A stretch of 64,000 nt of DNA from B46-G9 sp964581175 (GCA_964581175.1 CAZONI010000001.1:66025-130024); one strand, 5' to 3'; shown: positions 35,554-44,951, numbered from the stretch's first letter. Notes: generated by a model from the letters alone, not told the origin. Numbers and translations are program-made.

Positions 35554-36377
35554 AAAAAATCGGTTTTATCATAGTCTGTCTGAGCGGAGCGCTCCTCTTG
35601 TATGCCACACAGGATTTCCCGCGCTGGGGCGATCCCAATTCCCCTGCCAACACCCACGTGTCGCCGCGCTATATTCAGAAAACCCTGGAAGAGACCGATG
35701 TTCCGAACGCCGTGACATCTATCCTGGCTGATTATCGTGGGTATGACACCATGTTTGAGACCACCGTCATTTTTGCCGCGGGCATGAGCTGTCTCATTCT
35801 CTTGAGGGTATTCAAGCGAAAGGAGGAAGACCGGTACTACCGGCACATTTCTACCGGGGTCACTCTTCGCGTCAAAGGGGAAAAAACCATCCCCGAGAAA
35901 TCGAAGGAATTCGAAAGAATCGACACCATATGGACGCCCTACGACCTGATCATCAAAACGGTTTCGCGTTTTCTCGTCCCGTTCATCCAGCTTTTCGCCC
36001 TGTATGTCCTTGCTCACGGTCACGAGAGCCCGGGAGGAGGATTTCAGGGCGGTGTCATTTTCGGGGCAAGTTTTATCATTCTGGCTATCGCCTTTGATCT
36101 CAGGACGGCCCTCCGCCGATTCAAAGAAAAAACCGACGGCCTGTTAGCTGCCCTGGGCGTCTTTATTTATGCTGGAATTGGGGCACTGTGCCTCCTCCTT
36201 GGGGGCAATTTCCTGAATTACAAGGAACTGGCACGCATATTTCCGTTCAATAAAATAGAGGCACGGGCTTACGGAATCCTCGGCATCGAAACCGGGGTTT
36301 TCATCGCGGTTATGGCCGTTATGGTTTGCATTTATGTAAATATTGTCTCAGAGGGAAGACATGATGAGGGACTCTGA
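35550..36377 (+). CDS. mrpB: Fused MbhE-like + MnhB (MrpB) antiporter subunit
   Basis: The 275-residue product joins two units. Residues 1-90 carry an MbhE-like segment (DFPRWGDPNSPANTHVSPRYI; YRGYDTMFETTVIFAAG). Residues 130-275 form an MnhB domain (FIQLFALYVLAHGHESPGGGFQGG; GIETGVFIAVMAVMVCI). TTG 35550 is the start, with AGGAGG eight bases upstream and overlap with the previous stop; no ATG is close. In archaeal Mbh these two are usually separate genes. Confidence 0.88.
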   Translation: MKKIGFIIVCLSGALLLYATQDFPRWGDPNSPANTHVSPRYIQKTLEETDVPNAVTSILADYRGYDTMFETTVIFAAGMSCLILLRVFKRKEEDRYYRHISTGVTLRVKGEKTIPEKSKEFERIDTIWTPYDLIIKTVSRFLVPFIQLFALYVLAHGHESPGGGFQGGVIFGASFIILAIAFDLRTALRRFKEKTDGLLAALGVFIYAGIGALCLLLGGNFLNYKELARIFPFNKIEARAYGILGIETGVFIAVMAVMVCIYVNIVSEGRHDEGL

Positions 36378-36380
36378 TAT

Positions 36381-36776
36381 ATGGAAGCGCTGATCCATCA
36401 CGTTGTTGGAAAATATAATTACTGGCTTTACATCATTCTGATGATGATCGGTCTTTACGCCATGATCGCGAAGAACAACCTCATCAAGAAACTGGTTGGC
36501 ATGAATATTTTCCAGACGGCCATCATCCTCTTTTATGTCTCTATCGGATGCAAAAAGGGAGCTACGATCCCCATTATTGAGGAACACGCGGGCATGGGTG
36601 AGCACGCCATCAGAGTGGCGGATTACATCAACCCACTTCCCCATGTCCTCATGCTTACGGCGATAGTGGTCTCTGTTTCCACTTTTGGAGTTGCCCTGGC
36701 ACTTGCAGTGAAGATCTACCAGCAGTACAAGACGCTGGAAGAAGACGAAATTCTTATGCGCCTGAGAGAGAAATGA
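36381..36776 (+). CDS. mrpC: Mrp-type antiporter subunit C (MnhC / NuoK-like)
   Basis: This 131-residue protein has three helices homologous to complex I NuoK: YWLYIILMMIGLYAMIA, GMNIFQTAIILFYVSIG, and DYINPLPHVLMLTAIVVSVSTFGVALALAV. The DPLPQALVLTAIVI-type motif is recognisable as NPLPHVLMLTAIVV. It overlaps the next subunit by four bases. Confidence 0.92.
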   Translation: MEALIHHVVGKYNYWLYIILMMIGLYAMIAKNNLIKKLVGMNIFQTAIILFYVSIGCKKGATIPIIEEHAGMGEHAIRVADYINPLPHVLMLTAIVVSVSTFGVALALAVKIYQQYKTLEEDEILMRLREK

Positions 36777-38266
36777 GCCAGCATTATCCTGTTCTCCTTG
36801 TGACCGTTCCGCTCCTTTCCGCCTTTATTATCAGTGGGCTGAGCTGGGTCAAAAAATCTCTTTGTTTTCCCGTGGCCCTCGTGGCACTCGGCACTTCGGT
36901 ATTCTGTGCCATCGGCCTGCTCTTCAAAGTCCTTGACGTGGGTGTCGTGGAATACCACATGGGCGGCTGGATGCCGCCCTGGGGCATTGCCTACCGCATC
37001 GACCTCCTGAACGCTCTGGTCCTTGTAGCGGTCTCTTCAGTTGCCCTCGTCAATCTCGTTGCCGCCCACAAGAGCGTTCAAAGAGATTTTCCCGAAAAGA
37101 AGGGCATCTTCTACGCCCTTTACGTGCTTTTTGCCATGGGCCTGATGGGCATTACCGTAACCGGGGATGTGTTCAATCTTTACGTCCTCCTGGAGATTGC
37201 CTCCCTCACCGCCTACGCGCTCATAGCACTCGGCAAACCGGACAGGGCTCCCTTGGCCAGTCTGAACTATGTCTTTATCGGGACCGTCGGCGCCTGTTTC
37301 TATCTGCTAGGCATCGGGTACCTTTACATCATGACCGGTTCTCTGAATATGGCCGACATTGCCTCTCTTCTTCCGCCCATTTATCATTCAAAGGCCGTGC
37401 TCGTGGCGTTCATATTCTGTATGGTCGGGGTTTGCATCAAGATGGCCTTTTTCCCGCTCCATACATGGCTTCCCAACGCATATACCTATGCGCCCAATCC
37501 TGCCAGCAGCGTCATAGCCCCGCTGATGACCAAGGTCATGGTATACGTGATGATCCGCCTGGTCTTCTCTGTATTTTTGCCGGACTTCAGCTTCCACGTG
37601 CTGCACATAGGTCCCGCTCTTGTATGGCTGGCATGTCTCGCCATTATCATGGGCTCGCTCCTGGCCCTCACCCAGAGAAATCTGAAAAAGATGCTCACCT
37701 ACATCATTGTTTCCGAGATCGGGTACATGGTGGGAGGTCTCTGGCTGGGAAACCGGCTCGGGATGAGCGGCGCAATCCTTCACATCCTCAATGATGCCAT
37801 TATGACTCTGTGCCTGTTTCTGGCTGTCGGGAATATTGCATACAAGGTTAAACAAGTCGGCTTCGAGGATTTGAAAGGCCTGTTTCGCAAGATGCCCGTG
37901 ACCATGGCCGGGTTCGTTGCGGGTGCTCTCAGCGTTATCGGAGTCCCTCCCACCTGCGGCTTTTTCAGCAAATGGTACCTGATTTCGGGAGCGATCCAGG
38001 CCGGGCAGTACGGTTTTATGGCGGCCCTCCTTTTCAGCAGCCTTATAAACATCGTACTCTTTTTCCGGGTCATTGAAATCGCCTATTTTGAACCCATGAA
38101 CCCTCTCCATGGAGTTGCTCCGAAGCGAGGCATCATAGAAGAGGTCCCGCTCTCCATGCTGATACCCCTGCTGCTGGTAGCGGTCAGTCTGATTGTCGTG
38201 GGCATCTACAGCGGAACCATCGTCAACCACATAATCGTCCCCGTCCTGCCGAAAGGAATCGGTTAA
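36773..38266 (+). CDS. mrpD: Proton-translocating antiporter subunit D (first ND2/4/5-type subunit)
   Basis: The 497-residue protein has about 14 membrane helices and the proton_antipo_M core: LYVLLEIASLTAYALIALG (conserved Glu on TM5) and FFPLHTWLPNAYTYAPNPASSVIAPLMTKVMVY (Lys in the TM7-TM8 region). It also has RNLKKMLTYIIVSEIGYM and GVPPTCGFFSKWYLI. Members carry the ion channel in Mrp, Mbh and complex I. The start overlaps mrpC and the stop overlaps the second D-type gene. Confidence 0.92.
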   Translation: MSQHYPVLLVTVPLLSAFIISGLSWVKKSLCFPVALVALGTSVFCAIGLLFKVLDVGVVEYHMGGWMPPWGIAYRIDLLNALVLVAVSSVALVNLVAAHKSVQRDFPEKKGIFYALYVLFAMGLMGITVTGDVFNLYVLLEIASLTAYALIALGKPDRAPLASLNYVFIGTVGACFYLLGIGYLYIMTGSLNMADIASLLPPIYHSKAVLVAFIFCMVGVCIKMAFFPLHTWLPNAYTYAPNPASSVIAPLMTKVMVYVMIRLVFSVFLPDFSFHVLHIGPALVWLACLAIIMGSLLALTQRNLKKMLTYIIVSEIGYMVGGLWLGNRLGMSGAILHILNDAIMTLCLFLAVGNIAYKVKQVGFEDLKGLFRKMPVTMAGFVAGALSVIGVPPTCGFFSKWYLISGAIQAGQYGFMAALLFSSLINIVLFFRVIEIAYFEPMNPLHGVAPKRGIIEEVPLSMLIPLLLVAVSLIVVGIYSGTIVNHIIVPVLPKGIG

Positions 38267-39732
38267 TGGAGGTCATCCATTCCATAAGACCCTTGCTCGC
38301 CGTGCTGGTATCCATCTGCGCGGTCCCGCTGATCGCATCGAGCCGCAAAGAAAATATCCGTGAAATGTGGACCTTTGCCGCGGCAATAGCAAAATTCCTT
38401 ATCGTCGTTTCCATGCTTCCGGCAGTGCTCAGGGGAACGCAATTTTCCTACACCCTCTGGGAATTCCTCCCAGGTGCCTCCATAGAGTTCAAGGTAGACT
38501 CGCTGGGCATGCTGTTCGCGCTGGTGGCCTCCTCCCTGTGGATCATAACCAGCGCGTACTCGATCGGATATATGCGCGGGCTCAAGGAACACAGCCAGTC
38601 CAGGTATTTCTGTTTCTTTGCTCTGGCGCTCTCCGCGACCATCGGGGTGGCCTTTTCCGCGAACCTGCTCACGCTCTACCTCTTTTACGAAATGCTTTCA
38701 CTCGCCACCTACCCGCTGGTGACCCACCATCAGGACCCGGAAGCCCGCCAATCAGGCCGCAAATACCTGACGTACATTCTCGGCACTTCCATCGGCCTGG
38801 TACTCCCTGCCATGCTTGTCGTGTACCACCTCACCGGCAGCCTGGAATTTTCGGCTCACGGCCTCCTGGCGGACACCACTTCCAAGGCCCTTGTGACACT
38901 CCTTCTCTTGATGCTTCTCTTCGGTTTTGCCAAGGCCGCCATCATGCCCTTTCATGCCTGGCTTCCTGCCGCGATGGTTGCCCCGACGCCGGTGAGCGCA
39001 CTGCTTCACGCTGTGGCCGTTGTGAAGGTAGGTGTATTCAGCATCGTGCGGATCCTGACCGGTATCTTCGGGGTGGGCATTCTCTCTTCTTTTCACCTGG
39101 GCACGGTCGTATGTTACATAGCGTCTTTTACTATTCTGGTGGGTTCCCTTATTGCCCTTTCTCAAGATGAATTGAAGAGACGACTTGCCTTTTCAACCAT
39201 TAGCCAGCTCTCTTACATCGTTCTCGGTGTTGCGCTCCTCTCGCCGAAAGGCATGGAGGGGGGAATAGTCCACATCGCGATGCACGCCTTCGGCAAGATT
39301 ACGCTCTTCTTCTGTGCTGGGGCCATTTTTGTGGGCACAGGAAAAAAGTATATCAGCGAAATGGTGGGAATAGGGAGACGGATGCCGGTAACCATGGCCG
39401 CTTTCTTTGTGGGGGCTTTGAGTGTTATCGGGCTTCCGCCCACGGGGGGCTTTTTCAGCAAATGGTACCTGGTGCTCGGAACGCTCGAGGCCAATCAATG
39501 GCCGATGCTCGTCGTTCTGCTCCTGAGTTCCCTGCTCAACGCAGCTTATTTTCTGCCCGTTGTTTACAAGGCTTTTTTCTGTTCGGATGAAGAGGCCCTG
39601 TTCGAGAATAAGGTACAGGAGGGCCCGGTCTGGTGCGTTGCGCCGCTTGTTTTGACGGCCGTCATCTCTCTCTTTCTGTTCTTTTATCCGGATATCTTCT
39701 TCCGGCTTGCTGAGATGGCTGTTGGAATGTAA
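38266..39732 (+). CDS. Second ND2/4/5-type antiporter subunit
   Basis: The 488-residue, roughly 14-helix protein has LTLYLFYEMLSLATYPLVTHHQD, AAIMPFHAWLPAAMVAPTPVSALLHAVAVVKVGVF, DELKRRLAFSTISQLSYI and GLPPTGGFFSKWYLV. The HAVAVVKVGVF stretch resembles NuoL/HyfB and MrpA N-terminal halves more than MrpD. It overlaps the first D subunit by one base. It is a separate ion-pumping-type subunit rather than a duplicate of the first, which differs considerably. Confidence 0.9.
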   Translation: MEVIHSIRPLLAVLVSICAVPLIASSRKENIREMWTFAAAIAKFLIVVSMLPAVLRGTQFSYTLWEFLPGASIEFKVDSLGMLFALVASSLWIITSAYSIGYMRGLKEHSQSRYFCFFALALSATIGVAFSANLLTLYLFYEMLSLATYPLVTHHQDPEARQSGRKYLTYILGTSIGLVLPAMLVVYHLTGSLEFSAHGLLADTTSKALVTLLLLMLLFGFAKAAIMPFHAWLPAAMVAPTPVSALLHAVAVVKVGVFSIVRILTGIFGVGILSSFHLGTVVCYIASFTILVGSLIALSQDELKRRLAFSTISQLSYIVLGVALLSPKGMEGGIVHIAMHAFGKITLFFCAGAIFVGTGKKYISEMVGIGRRMPVTMAAFFVGALSVIGLPPTGGFFSKWYLVLGTLEANQWPMLVVLLLSSLLNAAYFLPVVYKAFFCSDEEALFENKVQEGPVWCVAPLVLTAVISLFLFFYPDIFFRLAEMAVGM

Positions 39733-39744
39733 TTGGAGGGAACC

Positions 39745-39996
39745 ATGGAAAAAAAGAAGAAATTCGACTTTTTTGACCGGCCTGAAAATATCAGGAGGCT
39801 GTGGATCTTCTTGTATGTTTTTTGTGGATTGACGCTCATCCCCGACTTTTTTACGCACAGAGAGGCACACTTCGGCTTTGATGGTTTCTTCGGCTTTTAT
39901 GCACTCCTGGGTTTTGTCTCCTGCGTAGCGCTTATCCTGTTTTCAAAGCTGGTCGGCCTGGTATTGAAGGTAAAAGAGAACTACTATGGCAAGTAA
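39745..39996 (+). CDS. Small two-helix membrane protein of the antiporter module
   Basis: The 83-residue protein MEKKKKFDFFDRPENIRRLW has two hydrophobic segments (IFLYVFCGLTLIPDFF; FFGFYALLGFVSCVALILF). It is not assigned to a named Mrp or Mbh subunit. ATG 39745 follows GGAGGGAACC. It lies between the second and third large subunits and overlaps the latter by eleven bases, so it is very probably part of the same complex. Confidence 0.8.
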   Translation: MEKKKKFDFFDRPENIRRLWIFLYVFCGLTLIPDFFTHREAHFGFDGFFGFYALLGFVSCVALILFSKLVGLVLKVKENYYGK

Positions 39997-41749
39997 TTTT
40001 CCCCCTGCTGCATTATTGATTCTCGGAGCCCTGCTCGTTCCGCTTTTCACAGGAAAAGCAAAGTCCTATTACGTGATACTCTTGCCTGCTGCTGCATTTT
40101 TTGTCGTCTTCCAATTAGCGCCCGGCTCATCGTGGCATACCCATTTCTTTGGATTCGACCTCACCTTCCTGAGGGTCGATAAACTGAGCAAGGTCTTCGG
40201 GTATATCTTTACCTTGAACGCCTTTGCCGCCTTCATCTATGCCTTTTACCTGAAGGACAACACCCAGCATATGGCCGCGCTCTTTTACATAGGCAGTTCC
40301 CTGGGAGTGGTCTTTGCGGGCGATCTTGTGTCCCTCTATTTTTTCTGGGAGGTCATGGCTGTCGCTTCGACCTTCCTGATCCTGGGAAGGAAGACAGAAA
40401 AGGCTCAGGCCGCCGGCATGAGATATATCATGGTCCATGTCTTCGGGGGACTGTGCCTCCTGGCGGGCATAGTGCTTACCATTTCCGAGACCGGCTCCAT
40501 CGCATTCAGCGCCATGACGGAGAGGAATTTCGGGACCTACCTGATCCTTATCGGTTTTCTGGTGAACGCCGCAGCGCCGCCCTTTTCTGCATGGCTCCCC
40601 GATGCGTATCCCGAGGCCACGGTCACCGGAGGGGTCATCCTGAGTGCCTATACCACCAAGACGGCTGTGTATACCCTGGTGCGCGGGTTTCCCGGATGGG
40701 AGATACTCATCTGGATCGGCTGTATAATGACCATATACGGGATCATTTATGCACTTCTGGAGAACGACGCCAGGAGAATTCTGGCCTACAGCATCATCAA
40801 CCAGGTGGGCTTTATGATCACCGGAGTCGGAATAGGCACCATGATGTCCCTGAACGGCACGGTTGCGCATGCCTTCTGCCACATCATCTATAAAGCGCTC
40901 CTGTGGATGTCCGCAGGATCGGTGCTCTACATGACCGGGAAAAGCAAGTGCACGGATCTGGGCGGTCTTTACAAGACCATGCCGTGGACATTGATTTTCG
41001 GGGCCGTGGGTGCGGCTTCCATTTCCGCCTTTCCTGCGACCAGCGGGTTTACAAGCAAGTCCCTGATCATTGACGGCGCGATCCATGAACACCTTGCATG
41101 GGTCTGGCTCGTTCTCGAAATAGCATCCGCAGGGGTCTTCCTCCACGCGGGGATAAAGTTCCCGTACTTCGTCTTTTTCGCAAAGGACAAGGGACTGCGG
41201 CCCGGTGAAACCAATAAATCAATGCTCCTGGCCATGGCTTTCATGTCCTTCTTGTGTCTGTTCCTGGGTGTATTTCCCCAGCCACTGTACAATGTCCTCC
41301 CCTTTCCCGTCCATTACAGTGCATACTCATTTACGCACGTAATTTCTCAGCTGCAGCTGCTTATGTTTTCGGCTCTGGTCTTCTTTCTTTTTCTGCCGCT
41401 TCTCAAGAGGACGGAGACCATCTCCATTGACACTGATTGGTTTTACAGAAAAGGAGGACGTCTGGTCTACCAGGCCATGGACCTGAGCCTCAATGGGATC
41501 AACAACTATTCCGATCGAATTTTTGTGAAAGGGGTTGCGGGTTTCCTGGCGCGGTTTGCCCGGGACGGTATGGCACGGCTTGCCCTTCTGCCTTTTGTCA
41601 CCTACTGGTATTTGAAGGGCATCCGGTTCAAAAGGCTGGAAATCAAGAAATCCAGCCTTTACTACAATCTCGTCAGAGGCGTTATACCGGCAGGGCTCGG
41701 AGCGGCTATGGCGGCTCTTTTCCTGGTCATTATCTTTCTTTTGAGTTGA
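39986..41749 (+). CDS. Third ND2/4/5-type antiporter subunit
   Basis: The 587-residue protein has the proton_antipo_M core: LYFFWEVMAVASTFLILGRK, PPFSAWLPDAYPEATVTGGVILSAYTTKTAVYTL, and NDARRILAYSIINQVGFM. The long C-terminal extension holds an amphipathic stretch (YRKGGRLVYQAMDLSLNGINNYSDRIFV) and a final helix, recalling the NuoL/Mrp C-terminal arm. It is the last gene of the module. Three such subunits in one operon exceed the usual MrpA plus MrpD. Confidence 0.9.
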   Translation: MASNFPPAALLILGALLVPLFTGKAKSYYVILLPAAAFFVVFQLAPGSSWHTHFFGFDLTFLRVDKLSKVFGYIFTLNAFAAFIYAFYLKDNTQHMAALFYIGSSLGVVFAGDLVSLYFFWEVMAVASTFLILGRKTEKAQAAGMRYIMVHVFGGLCLLAGIVLTISETGSIAFSAMTERNFGTYLILIGFLVNAAAPPFSAWLPDAYPEATVTGGVILSAYTTKTAVYTLVRGFPGWEILIWIGCIMTIYGIIYALLENDARRILAYSIINQVGFMITGVGIGTMMSLNGTVAHAFCHIIYKALLWMSAGSVLYMTGKSKCTDLGGLYKTMPWTLIFGAVGAASISAFPATSGFTSKSLIIDGAIHEHLAWVWLVLEIASAGVFLHAGIKFPYFVFFAKDKGLRPGETNKSMLLAMAFMSFLCLFLGVFPQPLYNVLPFPVHYSAYSFTHVISQLQLLMFSALVFFLFLPLLKRTETISIDTDWFYRKGGRLVYQAMDLSLNGINNYSDRIFVKGVAGFLARFARDGMARLALLPFVTYWYLKGIRFKRLEIKKSSLYYNLVRGVIPAGLGAAMAALFLVIIFLLS

Positions 41750-41766
41750 TAAGGCTGTCTGTAGTG

Positions 41767-41803
41767 TGATCTCAAAAGAACTTTTCTGCCCCTTTTGAGT
41801 TCA
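41767..41803 (+). terminator. Hairpin after the antiporter module
   Basis: CTCAAAAG (41771-41778) pairs with CTTTTGAG (41792-41799), and three further pairs lie beyond one mismatch. It is 18 bases after the last stop codon. No clear U-run follows, so termination is tentative. Confidence 0.45.
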
Positions 41804-41871
41804 CATCTGGTCGTAAGGGGCTAAACAACCTGAATAGTTACAACACGACTATTCTGTTTGGAGGGAAGAGT

Positions 41872-42357
41872 ATGGTTTCGCTGGACGATCTGAAGAAAAT
41901 CTGGTTAATGACTTCTCTTGAAGACCATCTGCTGGAAAAAATACAGCCGTTGACTCAACTCCGTCTGTTCGGTGAAAAGGCCCTGCTTTTTGAAGAAGGA
42001 CAGGAGGCCGACACCCTGTATATGCTGTTGACAGGGAAAGTCCTCCTGGAATTGAAGGCCTCAGACACCATCATGATCTCCCTTGAAGCCGTGAAACCGG
42101 GAGATCCTTTCGGCTGGTCGGCAATCGTGCCGGGGTCCTTGTACACAGCGAATGCCACCTGCTCTGAGCCCTGTGAATTAATAACGATTTCAGGAACGGA
42201 ATTGCGGAAAATCATGGATGAAGATCATCTGTTCGGCTACCGGATTATGGAGGGCATCCTGAAAATTCTGCAGTCGCGACTCTTCACGAGAACCGATCAA
42301 TTCCTGAAAACCTTTAAGCAGCTTCCTGATATGGCAAAATTATTTCCCGGCAAATGA
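41872..42357 (+). CDS. Cyclic-nucleotide-binding-domain protein without DNA-binding domain
   Basis: This 161-residue protein has a single cNMP-binding beta-roll (EKALLFEEGQEADTLYMLLTGKVLLEL; PGDPFGWSAIVPGSLYTANATCSEPCELITI), then a helix and a short tail. It lacks the Crp/Fnr helix-turn-helix, so it is likely a sensor or partner protein rather than a transcription factor. GGAGGGAAGAGT precedes the ATG. It follows the antiporter module by 122 bases and may or may not be co-transcribed. Confidence 0.85.
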   Translation: MVSLDDLKKIWLMTSLEDHLLEKIQPLTQLRLFGEKALLFEEGQEADTLYMLLTGKVLLELKASDTIMISLEAVKPGDPFGWSAIVPGSLYTANATCSEPCELITISGTELRKIMDEDHLFGYRIMEGILKILQSRLFTRTDQFLKTFKQLPDMAKLFPGK

Positions 42358-42381
42358 CAAGGACAGTGCTGGAGAGGTTTT

Positions 42382-42490
42382 TCACTCAGGCAGCATATCA
42401 TAAAAGTACCGCATGGTATCGGACCGGGTAACAATGCCGATCAGTTCCCCGTGTTCCACGACCGGAAGCCGACCGATATCGTGCGTGATA
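42382..42490 (-). pseudogene. Remnant of a CBS-domain gene (C-terminal fragment only)
   Basis: The minus-strand frame ending at TGA 42384-42382 encodes HDIGRLPVVEHGELIGIV followed by TRSDTMRYFYDMLPE, the classic second half of a CBS domain. Homology stops abruptly near 42484, next to the end of copA at 42497, and no start codon or first half is present. It appears to be the tail of a gene cut off by insertion or deletion on the copA side. Confidence 0.75.
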
Positions 42491-42496
42491 AAAGAG

Positions 42497-44941
42497 TTAC
42501 ACCTTCGTTTTGTAGAGGAGAAGACTGTTGGAGACGACGGTGATGCTGCTCACGGCCATGGCCAGCGCCGCCAGGATCGGATGCAGATGTCTCAAAAAGT
42601 CCGGCACTTCCGTGAAAGGATAGAGGATCCCTGCTGCAATCGGGATAAGGACAACATTATAGGCAAAGGCCCAGAAGAGGTTCTGTTTTACGGTCCGCAT
42701 GGTCTTCCTGCTCAGGTGGACGGCCTTGGAAATACCGGTCAGGTTGCCGCTCGCCAGGATCACATCCCCTGCCTCTATGGCAACATCGGTCCCTGTCCCG
42801 ATGGCAAAGCCGACATCCGCCTGCGCCAGCGCCGGAGCATCGTTTATACCGTCACCTACCATGCCGATCTTATTCCCTCCCTCCTGGAGGGCCTTAATCC
42901 TGCCTGCCTTTTCCTCCGGACGGACTTCGGCGACCACATCGTCGATATGTACCTGGGAAGCTATCGCCTTTGCTGTCTGCTCGTTGTCTCCGGTGAGCAT
43001 GACAACCTTGAGATGCTGGTGATGCAGTTGCGCGATAGCCTCCTCCGATTCCGGTTTCGGGACATCAGATACGGCAATCAAACCGGCGGCCTTTTCTTCC
43101 ACTACCACAACCATCACCGTCTTGCCCTCGGCCTGGAGCGCATGGATCTGATCCTGTGCAACAGCGAGATCTATCTGTTTTTCATCAAACCACCCGGATT
43201 TTCCCACCAGAATCTCTTTCCCATCGATCTTCCCCTGTACGCCGAGGCCCCTGAAGGCAACAAAATCCTGCGGTTCGGGAAGGTCTATTCTCCTTGCTTC
43301 CGCTTCCTTGACGATCGCTTTCCCAAGGGGGTGTTCAGAACCCCTTTCCACCGCAGCGGCGAGGCGGAGGAGTTCTTTATCTCCAACTGAAGAGGGATCA
43401 AAAGAGACGATATTCACCACGGACGGTCTCCCCACGGTAATGGTCCCGGTCTTATCGAGAACCAGGGTGCGCAATTTGGTTGCGGTTTCCAGGGCCTCAC
43501 TGTTTTTAAAAAGCACACCGGTCTCGGCCCCTTTGCCTGTGCCCGCCATAATAGCGGTGGGAGTGGCAAGGCCCAAGGCGCACGGACAGGCAATCACAAG
43601 GACCGCGACCAGGCGTATCATGGCGGGCACAAATGCACCTCCCAGGCTCCACCAGATAATAAATGTAATGACTGCGATTCCTATCACACCAGGGACGAAC
43701 ACCGCAGCGACCTTATCCGCCAGGGCCTGTACCGGTGCCTTGCTGCCCTGGGCCTCCTGGACCATGCGAATAATCTGGGCCAGGGCGGTATCTTTTCCGA
43801 CCCGCTTTGCCTCAAATTTAAGACGGCCGTCCCCGTTGATCGTACCCGCCGCCACGGTGTCGCCGGGATTCTTGTCCACCGGAATCGATTCGCCCGTGAG
43901 CATGGATTCATCCACGGTCGATTCCCCCTCCAGAATCAGACCGTCCACAGGTATGCTCTCGCCCGGCCGTACAATGATCACTTGTCCTATTTTCACCATG
44001 GAAAGAGGGATCTCGATTTCCTTCCCGTTTTCCAGAACAGTGGCCGTCTTCGGCCGCAATCCCATAAGTTTCCGTATGGCCCCGCCTGTCCGGCCCTTGG
44101 TCCTCGACTCCAGCATCTTGCCCAGTTTGATAAGCGTAATGATGACGGCTGATGTCTCGAAATAGACGTGTTCCCCCAGGGGCGAATAGAGGAGCACCGC
44201 CAGGGAATAAAAATAGGCCACAGAAGAGCCCATGGCCACCAGAACGTCCATGTTTGCCCCGCCGATTTTTAAGCTCTTCCATCCCCCGTAATAGTAATCC
44301 CAGCCTGTATAAAACTGTACCGGTGTTGCCAGTGCAAAAAAGAGCCAGTTAACCCACAGGGCGTGACTCCAGGGCCCAAGGATACCGAAGTCCCTCCCCA
44401 TACTGAGGAAAAAGAGGGGCGCAGTAAAAAGGATTCCCACCGCGAATTTAATCGTTTGATCCCGTATCTCGGCCCTGCGCGCGGCAAGCTCGGCATCTTC
44501 TTCACCCACCTCTTCACTGGGTCGTATTGCACCGTAGCCCGCGCCTTCGACGGCATTGATTATCTCGTCGATGCCGGTGAGGCCGGGGATATACTCCACA
44601 AATGCATGCTCCGAAGCAAAATTTACCGAAGCGTTCACCACCCCCGGCACCTTCTTCTTCAAGGCCCGCTCGATGTTCATGGCGCAATTCGCGCATGACA
44701 TGCCGGTGACCGGAAATTCCACGGACGCATGTGCAACTTCGTAGCCTGCATCCTGAATTTTTCCCACCAGATCTTTCACCTCAAGCTGGTCAGAGTCATA
44801 TTCCACGCTAGCCTGCTCGGAAGCGAAATTGACGCTGGCCCCTTTGACTCCTTCGAGCTTCTTGACGTTTCTCTCGATGTTCAGTGCGCAACTGGCACAG
44901 GACATTCCCGTCACTGGAAGAGTTACGGTTTTCGCGGCCAT
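42497..44941 (-). CDS. copA: Copper-translocating P-type ATPase (CopA type)
   Basis: This 814-residue P1B ATPase exports Cu(I). It has two N-terminal heavy-metal-associated domains (GMSCASC about residue 13; GMSCANC about 86). Eight membrane helices include the metal-binding CPC motif (ACPCALGLATPTAIMAGTGKG), and the LTGES actuator, phosphorylated DKTGTIT and hinge GDGINDAPALAQADV are present. The sequence before the C-terminus, ending LLLYKTKV, is normal. It follows the CopZ-like gene by ten bases on the same strand. Confidence 0.94.
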   Translation of the reverse strand: MAAKTVTLPVTGMSCASCALNIERNVKKLEGVKGASVNFASEQASVEYDSDQLEVKDLVGKIQDAGYEVAHASVEFPVTGMSCANCAMNIERALKKKVPGVVNASVNFASEHAFVEYIPGLTGIDEIINAVEGAGYGAIRPSEEVGEEDAELAARRAEIRDQTIKFAVGILFTAPLFFLSMGRDFGILGPWSHALWVNWLFFALATPVQFYTGWDYYYGGWKSLKIGGANMDVLVAMGSSVAYFYSLAVLLYSPLGEHVYFETSAVIITLIKLGKMLESRTKGRTGGAIRKLMGLRPKTATVLENGKEIEIPLSMVKIGQVIIVRPGESIPVDGLILEGESTVDESMLTGESIPVDKNPGDTVAAGTINGDGRLKFEAKRVGKDTALAQIIRMVQEAQGSKAPVQALADKVAAVFVPGVIGIAVITFIIWWSLGGAFVPAMIRLVAVLVIACPCALGLATPTAIMAGTGKGAETGVLFKNSEALETATKLRTLVLDKTGTITVGRPSVVNIVSFDPSSVGDKELLRLAAAVERGSEHPLGKAIVKEAEARRIDLPEPQDFVAFRGLGVQGKIDGKEILVGKSGWFDEKQIDLAVAQDQIHALQAEGKTVMVVVVEEKAAGLIAVSDVPKPESEEAIAQLHHQHLKVVMLTGDNEQTAKAIASQVHIDDVVAEVRPEEKAGRIKALQEGGNKIGMVGDGINDAPALAQADVGFAIGTGTDVAIEAGDVILASGNLTGISKAVHLSRKTMRTVKQNLFWAFAYNVVLIPIAAGILYPFTEVPDFLRHLHPILAALAMAVSSITVVSNSLLLYKTKV

Positions 44942-44951
44942 TTTTGCCTCT

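Noticed and set aside
37388..38230. Long antisense frame opposite the first mrpD-type subunit (and similar ones at 40127-41146 and 38752-39870)
   Set aside because: Composition is rich in His/Asp/Gln with no motif, and the opposite strand holds well-conserved membrane subunits; these are codon-bias shadows.
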